Below are positions 38,930 through 49,795 of a stretch of 64,000 nt of DNA, piece by piece (position 1 is the first letter of the stretch; the number at the start of each line of letters is the position of its first letter). The DNA lies in the NCBI GenBank assembly GCA_036874045.1, contig CM072335.1, positions 22,699,501 to 22,763,500 of the forward strand, read 5' to 3'. Position numbers and translations under genes: made by a program. Under the pieces are notes generated by a model that was not told the DNA's origin, searched no databases, and was given only the letters and a program-made list of their open reading frames with translations. Origin of the DNA: Cymodocea nodosa (Eukaryota; Streptophyta; Magnoliopsida; Alismatales; Cymodoceaceae).

Positions 38930-40060
38930 CACCTGACAATCCTTATTTCCACTCTTATTTTATTCCCTTCGGTTGAACCGAAAGGATCTTAGTCTGACTA
39001 ATCCTTGTCGAAAGAGATCATTGGACATTTTTCCCTTTTATCGAGTGAGTAGCACCTAATATTCCTTATTTTATTTCTTTTGATCTAACTGAAAGGACCT
39101 CAACCTGATTGATCCTCGTCGAAAGGGATTATCTGACTTTTCTTCGTTTTATCAAGTGAACGACACCCAACATTCTCACTTCCGTTCTTGTTTTATTTCC
39201 CTCAACCTAACCCAAAAAGCTTTGGTTTGATTGATCCTTGTCGGAAGAGATCATTCGACATCTCTCATTTTGTCGGGTGAGCAGCATCCCACATTCCTTA
39301 TTATCTCATCTCTTCTCTTATTTTATTCCCTTCAGTTAAACCAAAAGAATTTTGGTCTAGCTGATCCTCGTCGGAAGGGATTATCTAACATTTCTCTTTT
39401 TTATGGATGAGTAGCATTCAACATTCCTTATCTCCTCTCTTATTTTATTCCCTTTAGTCGAACCGAAAGGACTTCAATCTGATTGATTCTCATCGAAAGG
39501 GGAGGGGTCATACGACATTTTTCCCTTTTGTCGAGTGAACGACATCTTACATTTCTCATTTTCGTTCTTATTTTATTTCCCTTAGTCTAATAGAAGAAGC
39601 GTTGATTTGATCGATCCTCATCTCGATAGGGATCATTCGATATTTTCTTTTTTGTCGAGTGAGCGACACTCGACATTCTTTATCTCCTCTCTTTTTTTTA
39701 TTTCCCTTGGTCAAATAGAAAGGATTTCAGTCTGACTCATCTTCGTTAGAAAGAATCATTTGACATTTTTCTATTTTATTAGGTCGACATCCCTCCCTTA
39801 TCCTATCCCCATAGTTTGACCAATTTCTGTCAGAGAATTCATCCAACATTCCTCCCTTTTGTTGGATCAATGACACCCCCGACATTTCCTATTTTCTCCT
39901 CTTATTTTATTCCTTCAGTTTGATTGAAATATCTCAGTTTGATCGACCCTCGTCAAATGTCCCTCATCTGACATTTCTTCCTTATGTCAGGTGGTAGCAC
40001 CCAACATTTCTAATCTCATTCTTGTCCTCTTGGTTCAACCAAATTCATGCTAATTAATTC
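38930..40060. repeat. About nine tandem units of roughly 110-130 bp
   Basis: Each unit contains, in order, a phrase like GGTTGAACCGAAAGGA, then CTGATTGATCCTCGTCGAAAG, then a short phrase like ATCATTCGACATTT, then TTTTGTCGAGTGAGC, and finally CTCTTATTTTATTCCC. Units are 70-85% alike by eye and vary in length. The array makes up the left part of the LTR-like repeat at 38900-41940. Confidence 0.8.
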
Positions 40061-41211
40061 AAACTCAATAGTCATTATCTTTCGAACCAAGATTAATTGA
40101 CATGAATAAACCCATAATCAGTTATCTGTTTGGTCTAATCGAAGTTTGATCGGTTGAATCAATCTTATTATCCACCTAACATTTTCCCTTGTAAATCATA
40201 ATCGATATTATTTTGCCTCCATCTTCCCTAGCGATTTGATCGAAACCCCATTAGTTAGACCGATGATTTCCATCCAACAATCTTGTTTTGTCAAGTCCAA
40301 GGTACTTGACCAAAGAGGTATTACCAACCTAACCAAGCACACGTTTGATCACTCTATTGGTCTTTAGCAGTCTTTCGGCCGAAATTGGTCTAACATAGCT
40401 TTATTGGATGGCCTTATCCTATTTGTTCGAAAATTTTTGATTTTAGCCAAGTCTATTTCTACCTAGGTAAGCTAGTACAACTATCAACTGAAAACGTCCT
40501 ACCTGACATAAACCGTTGATGATAATGACAGATTTAACCCTCTAAAAGTGTCAAGTTTGATTTAGCTTCTTTGCAATGATGTCCCTATGCATGGACCTTG
40601 ATGGGGTAGCCTTACATGCCCCCCTCTCATCTCCCCTCCTTTAGGCATAACCTCGAGTTTCGAGAGATATACAGATTACCCATGAAATGTGTGAATATCA
40701 TAAGCTCATGCTATGAGAGTCTATCCGTAAGGAGAAGATGCAAACATTATGAAACATACAAAAGATCAAAATAAATGGACCTAGACTAAAGTAAGTAGGA
40801 GCAGATGCTTCTATCAAATTTAAAGGGTAGGAACGCGAACAGCCTGAAGCACAATCAAGATAGAAACTAGTGATCAACAAAGGATGAAAAATCCAGGGGC
40901 AAGCTTAGTGGGAAAAGAATTGGTGACAAAGGAGGAAGCTTTAACAGGGAGGAGGGAAAGAGGTTTTCTAGAGACAGGATCCTTCTCTTTGGATTTAGGG
41001 GATCTTTTGACGACTTAGGATTTTGGCACACTTGCTCTTAGCATCTAGCTTCTGAGTTCCTAGCACTTACTAATCCATTCAAGAGTCTCTCGACTAGAGC
41101 TTCTCTAGTCACATAGGTGAGTTACTAACACCATCCATCGACCACTTTGCAATATAACAATAAGGGTTGGGTTCTCTTCGATTCCATTAAGCGAAGAAAA
41201 CCCTAGTGGTT

Positions 41212-41640
41212 GTATGAATCCTTACAATCACCATCATTTTTTAGGTTGCATAGTTTTACTTGTACCTCATGATTGCATGAACCTTTGTAGTTCACGCTGT
41301 CCTCCCTTTGTAATTGCCTACATGTACCCTTGTGAGCAACCATCTTTTGCATTCTTTTCTTAGCACCAACCTTTGAGCTAGCATGAATCCTTGTTGCCCA
41401 CTTTTTATCTCCTCTTGCTTGGGCTTGCACGAATCCTTGTAGGTTCATCGTCGTTGTGTTCTACATGAATCCTTACAGTTAGCACCCTTTCATCTTCTCT
41501 TGGAATTCGCATGAATCCTTGCAGTTCTTGCATTGTCTCCACCTAACTTTCTGACCTTGCAATCTTGCATGAATCTTTGTAGCTTAGGTCTCTCTCCTTA
41601 ACACTCTACCTACATGAATCCTTGTAGGTCTACTCATTCC
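41212..41640. repeat. CATGAATCCTTGTAG minisatellite (copy 2)
   Basis: Nine spaced copies of a core close to GCATGAATCCTTGTAG, at about 41213, 41275, 41321, 41381, 41430, 41465, 41510, 41567 and 41613. Spacers are 30-60 bp and variable. It corresponds to the seven-copy array at 31543-31850. Confidence 0.85.
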
Positions 41641-42099
41641 ATATTTTTTTCATTGTATGCTGTGGACTTTCTGGATTGGGCTACTATCTTGATGCACTTG
41701 GGAGGCTGACCTCAACCAAGCGAGATAGGTATCTAACACCTTCCTATCTTGTACCCCAAACACTTATTTTGGAATTTCTAATTTAGACCAATACCTTATC
41801 CTCAACCCATCCTTTGAGGGAGTTCCTTCTCCCTCATGTTTTCTTAGTTTTCTCTCAACAAACTAAGTGACAACTCTATTTCCCCTTCTTTTTTGGATTC
41901 GCTCGCTCTATGACATTTCGGTTCGATGCGTTACACTAGTCTAGAAACATTAAAAGTAAGGCTTGCTGCACATACCATTAAGTGGAAGGTATTGACTTCA
42001 TTGAAAGTTTCTCACTTGTGGTTAAACCTACTATTATTTGGATCATGTTAGCTTTAGCTAATACTTACCAATGGAGCCTAAGACATTAAAATTTTAAAA

Positions 42100-43430
42100 A
42101 TAATTTTCTACATGAATATTTTAAAAATTAGTGTTTATAAAAAAACCTCCTAATTTTGAAGATGTAGAGAGATTGAATTTTTTTTGCAAAATAAATAAGA
42201 CTATTTATAAGTTAAAACAAGCCTTGAGATCTTGGCATGTAAAATTTAGTAACTGCCTTCTTACTTTTGGATTTAAGTCCAATTTATGTGATTCCTCATA
42301 GTTTATTTATAAATAAAATGGTATCTTTCATTATATGTAAATGATGTTATAATGATAGGAAATAATGAGCAAATTTTGGAAGATTTTATCAAAGAGGTGG
42401 CTTTTTTCTATAAAGGGCTTAGGTAAACTTCATCATTTATTGGGAATAGAAGTTGTGCTGCATCAACGAGGTTTGATGCTATCTCAAATAAGATATGCTA
42501 TTTCTATTTTGAAGAAGGTATGTATGCTCAATTGTAAACCGATGAAGACAATGTTGCCTATGAAACTATGGAATTATCTTAATCAAGATGGGAAACCTTT
42601 TGAGAATGTGAATATTTACAAGAAAATTGTCGAGAGTTTCTTACATTTGTGTATCACTTGACCAAATTTGAATTTTCCTGTTGTTATGCTTAGCCAATTC
42701 ATGCATTCACCAATGTATCATCACTACTTAATTACATTTGAAAAGAGTGTTATGTTATTTAAAAGGAACTATAAGAAAGTCTCTATTTTACACATCACAA
42801 TCTAAGAATAAAGTATATGGTTTTTGTGATGTAGATTGAAAATTCTACTTGGTTACTAAAAGATAATGACTAGTTATTATGTTTATTTAAGGGGAAATTG
42901 TATGAGTTGGAACGCTAAAAAATAACCAAGTATATCACAAAGTAGTATTGAATTAAGCAAAATGTTAAGCACTGGCTGTGATAACTACAGAAACCACATT
43001 GATTATGCATCTATTCCATTAAACTTAGAATTGCTTTGACGAATATGCCACAAATTCTTTGTGATAATAAGCGTGCATTAGCAATATTATCCACTAATCC
43101 TGTACTACACATCAAGACAAAATACATGAATTTGGATTATCATTTTTTACAGGAGAAAGTAGCATCTAGATCTCTTTACACATGCTACATTCTTTCAATA
43201 GAACAAGTCATCGTAGATCTCTTGATAAAACCTGTTAGCGTTAATAAGTTAAACGAGTTTCTCCCCAAACTTGGCCTTAGACTAAGCGACGTTTGATGGG
43301 GGTAAAAAGTTTTAAAGCGTGGCATTGCATTATGTTGTCTTTTATTTTCTCTCATTGTACTGTGTGCTATGTTAATTGTTTGTGAAGTTATAATGCTCGG
43401 TATAAAATTCCATTTCCGTGTGGAGAGCAG
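42100..43430 (+). mobile_element. Decayed copia retrotransposon fragment, reverse transcriptase to RNase H end
   Basis: Plus-strand frames match the C-terminal part of a Ty1/copia polyprotein. Seen are a degraded IYKLKQALRSW block at about 42200, GLGKLHHLLGIEV (42418-42456), then an RNase H end with ILCDNKRALAILSTNPVLH and a C-terminal LPKLGLRLSDV stopping at 43296. A purine-rich TGATGGGGG directly after the stop could be the polypurine tract, and 43305-43430 may be LTR remnant. Several stops and frameshifts make it inactive. Its right end abuts the duplicated RING locus. Confidence 0.7.
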
Positions 43431-43497
43431 GTTTTTGTGAACGAGGAATGCATGAGAGATCGTGCAAATGATGCTGTTGTGATCGTTGGTGTTTCGG

Positions 43498-43810
43498 TCA
43501 TCTATGTATTGTATATATCAATTACTGAATTAATGGCTATATTAGTTATTAACAAAAAAACTAGATTAATGAATATTAGGAATGTAAAAGATATTATTTG
43601 TATTAATATTCATAATATCCACAATTTTAGGAATGTTTTGTTTCTTTGCAACATGTATATATACACACGTATAGATTAAAAATCTACACATACACAAGAA
43701 TCATTTCAAATTAATTTGAATACGTTTGCCATCGTCATCTTCTTCGCTTTCTCCTCCTCTTGCAGATATTATTCCATCGACAAGATGCCAACACCGGCCA
43801 TGCCTCGCTT
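43498..43810 (+). pseudogene. 5-prime flank and start of a broken RING-H2 gene copy
   Basis: Aligns to the intact RING locus from about 37418 to 37743. Shared words include AGAATCATTTCAAATTAATTT, the CATCTTCTTCG...TCTCCTCCTCTT leader, and the CCATGCCTCGCTTC start region. Homology stops abruptly at 43810, where a truncated copia LTR begins. About 210 bp corresponding to 37744-37955 of the intact gene are missing. The rest of the copy resumes at 48450. Confidence 0.8.
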
Positions 43811-44086
43811 CAAAAGAAGAATGTAGGCACACTTCAAACAACTACTTTCAATAATTTCTGTAGTTCGAAATACAAGATACATACATGTCTTTATATAGAC
43901 ATTCATGCATAACCATAACACATTAATCGAAGTGAAAGAAAACAACATAGAAACAACCACGTAGCGATAAACTGGGTTAGTAACACCCACACACCATACA
44001 TTGAAATGAGACAAACAAATCCAATGAAAACACAAAACAACATTCCCAAACTTCCAAATGAAGTTGCACGATAAACATAACCAACA
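43811..44086 (-). repeat. Truncated 3-prime LTR of the copia element
   Basis: Matches 48178-48449, the bulk of the intact 5-prime LTR. It lacks the final approximately 50 bp of the LTR (the equivalent of 48126-48177). The cut edge joins directly to RING-gene sequence at 43810. Confidence 0.85.
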
Positions 44087-44268
44087 CTCCCCTATGATTA
44101 GAGTGCACAAACTCCTATCTTTTCTTGCAGAAAATGAAACCTCTCTGCTAGAAGTGGCTTGGTGAAGATATCAGCTGCTTGATCTTGAGTTTTGCAATAG
44201 GTTAGAGATATTTCTCCAAGTTTTTGCATTTTATGAACAGAATAATATTTTATATTGTAGTGCTTTGT

Positions 44269-47200
44269 TCACCCATGAAATACTGGGTTTTGAGATATGG
44301 CCAATGCTACCTGGTTATCAACCAAAATTTCAGTGGACTCTTGTTGCTTCACATGAAGATCTACAAGAATTTTATGGAGCCATATAGCTTGTTTAACAGC
44401 TACATTTACTACAATAATTTTTGCTTTGACTATTGATTGTGCAATAATATCTTGCTTCTTGGAATTCCATGAGAAAACACTGCTACCAAATGCAAAACAA
44501 TAGCCAAAAGTGACTTTAAAATCTGAAGCACCACCCCAATCACCATCAGAATAGCCCATTAACTTAGGATTACTCACCTGACTAAAGGTTAAACCATAAT
44601 TTAAAGTGCCCTTCACATACCTAGGAACTCTCTTGGTAGCACACATATGTTGTTAAGTAGCACAATGCATAAAACGAGATAATCGACTAACTGCAAATAA
44701 TAGATCCCAACGAGTAACAGTTAAATACATTAAGCTCCCAACTAGACTTCGATAAATTTTCTTATCCACTTTGTTAAGACCTTCAACATAATTTTCTTTA
44801 AAATTAAATGGAGAATGCATCGGCTTACTATCAAACATGTTGAATTTGCATAAGAGTTCTTCAGCATACTTCGTTTGATTGACTAAAATGCTAGATTCAT
44901 GTTGATAGATTTGCAGGCCAAGAAAATAGGAGACTTGCCTAATGTCTGTCATCTGAAAGTGTTGCATAATTTGATCTTTGAATTTCTGGATAATCCTTGA
45001 GTTGCTCCCTAAGATAAGAAGATCATCAACATTTAAAGAAATAATAAGTAGCTCCATTGATTTTGATTTTACATAAAGCGTTGCTTCTAATTGACTTCTT
45101 GAGAACCCCATTTCTAGTAAATATGCATCGATCTTACTATATCAAGCCTGAGGAGCTTGTTTAAGACTATACAATGCTTTCTTCAACTAATAAATACTTG
45201 ATTGAGGATCACCAATTTCAAAACCAGGGTTTGATCAATATATACCTCTTCATCGAGATCGCCATTCAAGAATGCCAATTTGACATTGAGATTATGTATC
45301 TTCCAATTAAACTAGGCTGCCAATGAGAGCAACAAATGTATTGTATCATGTCGTACAACAAGAGTGAAAGTATTCGCATAATCAACAACATAAACTTGCA
45401 CATAGCCCTTAACAACTAATCATGCTTTGTATTTATGAATGGATTGTCCAGATTCAGTTTCAACCTAAAAACCCACTTTACGCTAATAACATTTTTATTT
45501 AATGGATGATCAACTAGAGACCACGTTCTAGAATTCCTTATCATCAACATTTCTTCCGCCATGGCCAATCTCCATTCTTTGTGTTGCAAGGCTTGCTTGA
45601 CATTTATAGAGTCCACCTTGTCCATGTTGGATCTAGCATACACTTCAGCCAAAGAATGTGTCCCATGTATGGACACTTCCTCCTCATCCAACTCATCTTC
45701 TACATGTTCCATATCTGTTCCATATCTTCCAAAAATGAAGTTGGTTTCGGAGGTGATAACATATGGCTTGATGTAGGGGAATGGTGCCATTCCCATTCTT
45801 CATTTTCAAAAAATGTCACATTTGTTGAAACAAAAACTTTGCTAGTTGTTGGATGATAAATTCTATATGCCTTGGCGATTTCACTATACCCAATGAAAAT
45901 GCCTTGCAATGCCTTTGGGTCTAGCTTGTCACGACGAACACTTGGCACTTGTGAAAAACACAAGCAATCAAAAATCTTCAAATGATCATAGTTTAGGTGA
46001 TAGCCATGCCACATCTTAAATGGAGTGGATTTCTTCAACATTTTGGTTGATAACCTATTTTGAAGATAAACGGTAGTATTTGCCACTTCTTCCTAGAATT
46101 TCTTTGGAAGATTTTTATCAAGTAGCAAACACTGTGCCATATCAAGAATGGACTTATTCTTCTGCTCACTTACGTCATTTTGCTGAGGCATATACTGGGC
46201 AATAAATTGATGGAGAATTCCTGATGATGAACAAATGGCTTGGAACTTGGTTAACGTATACTCACTGCCATTGTCGGATCGTAAAGTTTTGATCTGATTT
46301 CCACTTTGATTTTCAACTAAACATTTAAAATGACTGAATTTTTTTGACACTTCAGACTTGCTCTTCATGAAATAAATCTAGCACATGCGAGAATAATCAT
46401 CAATGAAGATAAGGTAATAAATGTTACCATTAATAGAAGGCTCACTCATCAGTCCAGCTACATCATAATGCACTAACTGAAGCTTTGAACCTACTCGCCA
46501 ATTAGATGGAGAAAAAGTTCTTCGACATAGCTTCCCAAGTTGGCATACTTTACAGTTAGAAAAATCATCAGTGATGTCACATGCAGATACATTGATCAAT
46601 TGTTGGGGCCTGCTTTTGTTGTAGTGTCTAAGGCATCTATGCCAATGCTGTCCTACTTGAAGGTGACTTGCATAGGCAATCACATCCCTCTTCACATTAA
46701 GTGAAAAACTACGTCCACTCATTTGGATTTGAAATAAATGATGATTATTCCAGTCCAAAATAAGGCAAGCAGCATCTTGGAAAAAAATTTTATACTTATC
46801 TTCTAGCAATTGTCCCATGCTTAAAAAGTTTTGAATGAGTACTGGAACAAAAAGAACATCAGATAAATATCTAATTCTAGAAGTGGTTTGCACTTGAATG
46901 GTGCCCATGCCATGTGCAGCCAAGATCTCGCCGTTGTCAATCCTCACCTACGTCATATCTATAGGATCTAGTGTGGTGAACAATCTTTTATTAGAAGACA
47001 TGTGATTGGTACACCTCGAATCAACTAGCCAACATTGAGAAGACAAAGAATTGACTGATGTAACCGACATCGCCTCCAAGGATGTAGTCGTTGCTACCAC
47101 AGATGCCACTACTAGAAAGAGTTTCTCCCCTTCATCCCTCTCAACGTCATTGGCATGTTGAGATGTTCTAGCTTGAGCTTGATCCTTAATTTTGTCACAA

Positions 47201-48067
47201 ATAATTGCTTCATGTCCATCTTGATTGCACCTTGAGCATTTCGCATCTGGATGTCACCAACATTTGTAGGGAGGATGTCCCTTCTTGCCACAACACTTGC
47301 ATGGGGGGTAATTCCTCTTAGAGGTGTTGGATTGCTTTACACCCGAGACTCCTTTTTCACTTGAGACTACATGATTCTTTGCATTCTTCTTTCCTTTCTT
47401 CTCAGTTGTGCTCTTTGAAATAAGAACACCTTTAGACACACCTGCTTGCCTCATCAACCGACATTGTTGTTGCGCTTGAAGTGCGTTTAACAACTCAGCC
47501 AAGGTGATTTTTTGATAAATCCCTTGGATTCTCCAAGGTGGTGATTGAGGCCTCATATTGTTCAAGGACTGTAACAAGAATTTTTTCAACAATACGAGAA
47601 TCAGAAAACTTTGTTCCCAATAGTCGTACCTTGTTTGCTACACTAAGAAGCTTGTTGCTATACTCCTTGATGGTGTCGCTGTCCTTCATCTTTAGCAGCT
47701 CAAATTCACGTACTAAATTCAGGACCTTCATTCCCTTGATACAATCATTGCCAATGAACTCTTCTTTGAGATATTCCCAAATCTCATTTGCAGACTTTAG
47801 CGACATTATTCTTGTGAAGATGGAAGGGACGATGATGGAGAACAACATCGATTTTGCTTTTGATTTCCACACTTGTTGCTCCTTGTGCGATTGTAGTTGA
47901 GCCATGGTTGGATTGGCGGGAAGAGGAGGAATATGATAATCCTCCTCGATAGCATCCCAAAGATCCATACCTTCTAAAAAAGATTGGATTCGAATAGCCT
48001 AGTGTTGGTAGTTATCACCATCAAAGATTGGTGGAGTAAGCTAGCTAAAGGTAGAGTTGACGTACAT
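44269..48067 (-). pseudogene. Decayed copia gag-pol
   Basis: Starts at about 48067. Gag shows a UBN2-type block (MDLWDAIEEDYHIP, NEIWEYLKEEF) and a zinc knuckle CKCCGKKGHPPYKC (C-x2-C-x4-H-x4-C) near 47290-47254. The protease region follows. Integrase fragments cover 46947-46093 (CKVCQLGKL, a DDYSR block and LRSDNGSEY). Reverse transcriptase covers 45560-44653, with NVDDLLILG in place of the usual YVDDLL. RNase H lies at 44646-44269 (GYSDGDWGG). Stops or frameshifts at about 47530, 47253, 46377, 46092, 45415 and 44650 break it. No active product is possible. Confidence 0.85.
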
Positions 48068-48109
48068 GGCGCCTTCGTCGCAGCTCACACGGGTCCCGAT
48101 CTTCGAGTA

Positions 48110-48121
48110 GCTCTGATACCA
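48110..48121 (-). other. Primer-binding site of the copia element (initiator tRNA-Met type)
   Basis: On the minus strand this reads TGGTATCAGAGC, the classic complement of the 3-prime end of plant initiator tRNA-Met. It lies 4 bp inside the LTR end at 48126, as expected. Confidence 0.9.
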
Positions 48122-48125
48122 ATTT

Positions 48126-48449
48126 TGTTGGAAAAAAAACTATTGATCGAGAGAGGTAGATGAAAGGTAAACTTGAAGAAGAATGTAGTCACACTTCAAA
48201 CAACTACTTTCAATAATTTGTGCAGTTTGAAATACAAGATACATACATGTCTTTATATAGACGTTCATGTATAACCAACCAACATATTAATTGGAGTAAA
48301 AAAAACAACATAGAAACAACCAAGTAGCGATGAACTGGGTTAGTAACACCCACACACCATACGTTGAAATGAGTCGAACAAATCCTCTGAAAACTTGGAA
48401 CAATGTTCCCAAACTTTCGAATGAAGTTGCATGATAAACATAACCAACA
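48126..48449 (-). repeat. 5-prime LTR of the copia element (324 bp)
   Basis: Bounded by TGTTGG and CCAACA, perfect 6-bp inverted ends, and followed on the minus strand by the primer-binding site. Its outer edge abuts the RING-gene copy (CGTGCAAGGAGAGCC). A TATATA-type motif lies in the middle (about 48255 on the minus strand). Confidence 0.9.
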
Positions 48450-48640
48450 CGTGCAAGGAGAGCCAGAGCCACGAGCATTTCGACGAGAAGGGTTGCACCA
48501 TATGCCTTGATGGGTTCGTCGACAAGATCGTGTTGACGAAGTCACCGTGCTCGCATGTGTTCCATGGTCATTGCCTGGCCTGGTGGTTCGACCAGAGGAG
48601 GCCTACCGTATGCCCTATTTGTTGGTCTCCGATCACCTAG
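48431..48640 (+). pseudogene. RING-only reading frame of the broken RING-H2 copy, with an LTR-derived start
   Basis: An open frame of 69 codons. The first six codons, including the ATG, come from the edge of the copia LTR (48431-48449). The rest is the 3-prime part of the RING-H2 gene copy, in its original frame. All eight zinc ligands are retained (CTIC, PCSHVFHGHC, CPIC) with the parental spacing. About a dozen of 55 shared residues differ from the intact gene at 37730. I call it a pseudogene because two-thirds of the parent is lost and no promoter is evident, but translation cannot be excluded. Confidence 0.6.
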
Positions 48641-49037
48641 AGATGTGCATGTTTATTTGATGTTATTTCATTTATGGAATTAAAAGATATAGCTATATAT
48701 TTGTTGGTTTTGTGTTATTTACAACATTGATCAATAGATGCGTATCTTTCTTTTTATTGCAGTTAATTTGGTCCTCTTTCTTTTTCATTATTTTTTGTGT
48801 TGGTCATCATTTCTTAACTTAATTTTCCCTCCTTGCATATATACATGCCATCAGTGCAGTAATGAACAGGAATTATAAATAAATTATCCGCTGTGGAGAG
48901 GGAATTAATTTCCCTTCCTAAAGTGTGGGAATGAATTCTTTGTTTGTTTGGTCTTCTAAATAAATGTCATTTATTTATTGTTTGTTGTCTATAAATGTGG
49001 AAATTGGTCATCGTAGACATGAATGGAAACCAATGGA
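48450..49037 (+). pseudogene. 3-prime part and flank of the broken RING-H2 gene copy
   Basis: Aligns to 37956-38546 of the intact locus: the RING domain, the stop codon, and about 400 bp of 3-prime flank. Homology ends at AGACATGAATGGAAACCAATGG. Together with 43498-43810 this shows that a segment of at least 1.1 kb was duplicated before the copia element inserted. Confidence 0.85.
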
Positions 49038-49191
49038 GAATCAATGAATCGTATATCTATTGATTTGTTAAAGGTTTCACTCACAATGCCCTAACTAGAT
49101 TTCCTTAAACCTACGTCTATAAGCATTTTCTATGGTTCAAATCTAGCCACAAAGGGACCTTTTAGTGAGGCACCTTACAACTAAACCATAT

Positions 49192-49512
49192 TGTTGAGGA
49201 TTCCATACTCAAGGGAAATGAAAATAGAGATAGAAATAATGGAACCAATAGTTAGAATATTGATGAAGATTGTGGATAGCTTTTATGATACTTTCAAATA
49301 AATTAGGTGCAATGGTTATCTATAAAATCAAGTGTTTGTTGTTAAGATATCCTTCTTGGTTATTGTATATCCATTACTTTGTACTGTAACCACTAACTCT
49401 CTTCTCCAACTATGAGATGTACTCACTCCCTCTAGCAATATATGAATGGTTGAGGTTTGCATAGTGATGTTTCTCTTCTTCTCGCTCACAAATGTTTCCA
49501 TCAACTTCAACA
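49192..49512 (+). repeat. LTR of a second copia-type element (321 bp)
   Basis: Starts TGTTGA and ends TCAACA, perfect inverted ends, and is followed immediately by TGGTATCAAGAGCC (49513-49526), a primer-binding site of the initiator tRNA-Met type. Terminal sequence differs from the copia LTR at 48126, so it is a different family. No matching 3-prime LTR is seen in this window. Confidence 0.8.
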
Positions 49513-49795
49513 TGGTATCAAGAGCCTAATCTACCTCATGGCCAACGATAACTCCATCCATGGTGGCTTACCTACTTCCCAACCCAACCCTCCCAATGAC
49601 CTTCCTCTATGTTACAATATTTGTCTTGCATTTCCTCATCCTCTCAACCGCATTAACTATCTCTTGTGGTCTACCCAAGTCTTAGATATTCTCACTCTCC
49701 ATGAGCTTCAATATGTATCAATAATGAGCCTCATGGATGATCCTTATTGGTTTAGTTATGTTGTTCTTGCAAGGCTATGTACTAGTTCAGTTGTA
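49513..49795 (+). mobile_element. Start of gag of the second copia-type element, truncated
   Basis: After the primer-binding site an ATG at 49538 opens a frame with copia gag character (FPHPLNRINYLLWSTQVLDI resembles the N-terminal LTxxNYLLWxxQ pattern). The frame loses similarity after about 49740, where another element's LTR end begins. It is a remnant only. Confidence 0.6.

Larger units (their letters stand above)
38900..41940 (+). mobile_element. LTR-like repeat of a gypsy-type family (copy 2)
   Basis: The order of parts is the same as at 28860-32130. A tandem array of pyrimidine-rich units comes first, then a CATGAATCCTTGTAG array (41212-41640), then TTGTACCCCAAACACTTA and CAACAAACTAAGTGACAAC near 41865. 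That ending resembles the one before the internal region of plant gypsy elements. No polyprotein follows; a copia fragment starts at about 42100. It is probably a solo or truncated LTR. Outer ends were not determined. Confidence 0.5.
43811..48449 (-). mobile_element. Ty1/copia LTR retrotransposon, minus strand, inserted in the RING gene copy
   Basis: The element reads right to left. Its 5-prime LTR is 48126-48449, then a primer-binding site (48110-48121), a decayed gag-pol (about 48067-44269), a polypurine stretch (AGGGGAG, at 44087-44093) and a truncated 3-prime LTR (43811-44086). The LTR ends are TGTTGG and CCAACA. The LTRs are roughly 85-90% alike by eye. Order gag, protease, integrase, RT, RNase H is the copia order. 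Multiple stops and frameshifts show it is inactive. The outer end of the 3-prime LTR is deleted together with about 210 bp of host gene, so no target duplication can be read. Confidence 0.88.

Noticed and set aside
28860..41940. The two related LTR-like repeats (28860-32130 and 38900-41940) as the LTR pair of one element
   Set aside because: KAKU4 exons 9-11 and the RING gene lie between them, and no gag-pol, primer site or purine tract sits at the inner edges. They are better explained as independent copies.
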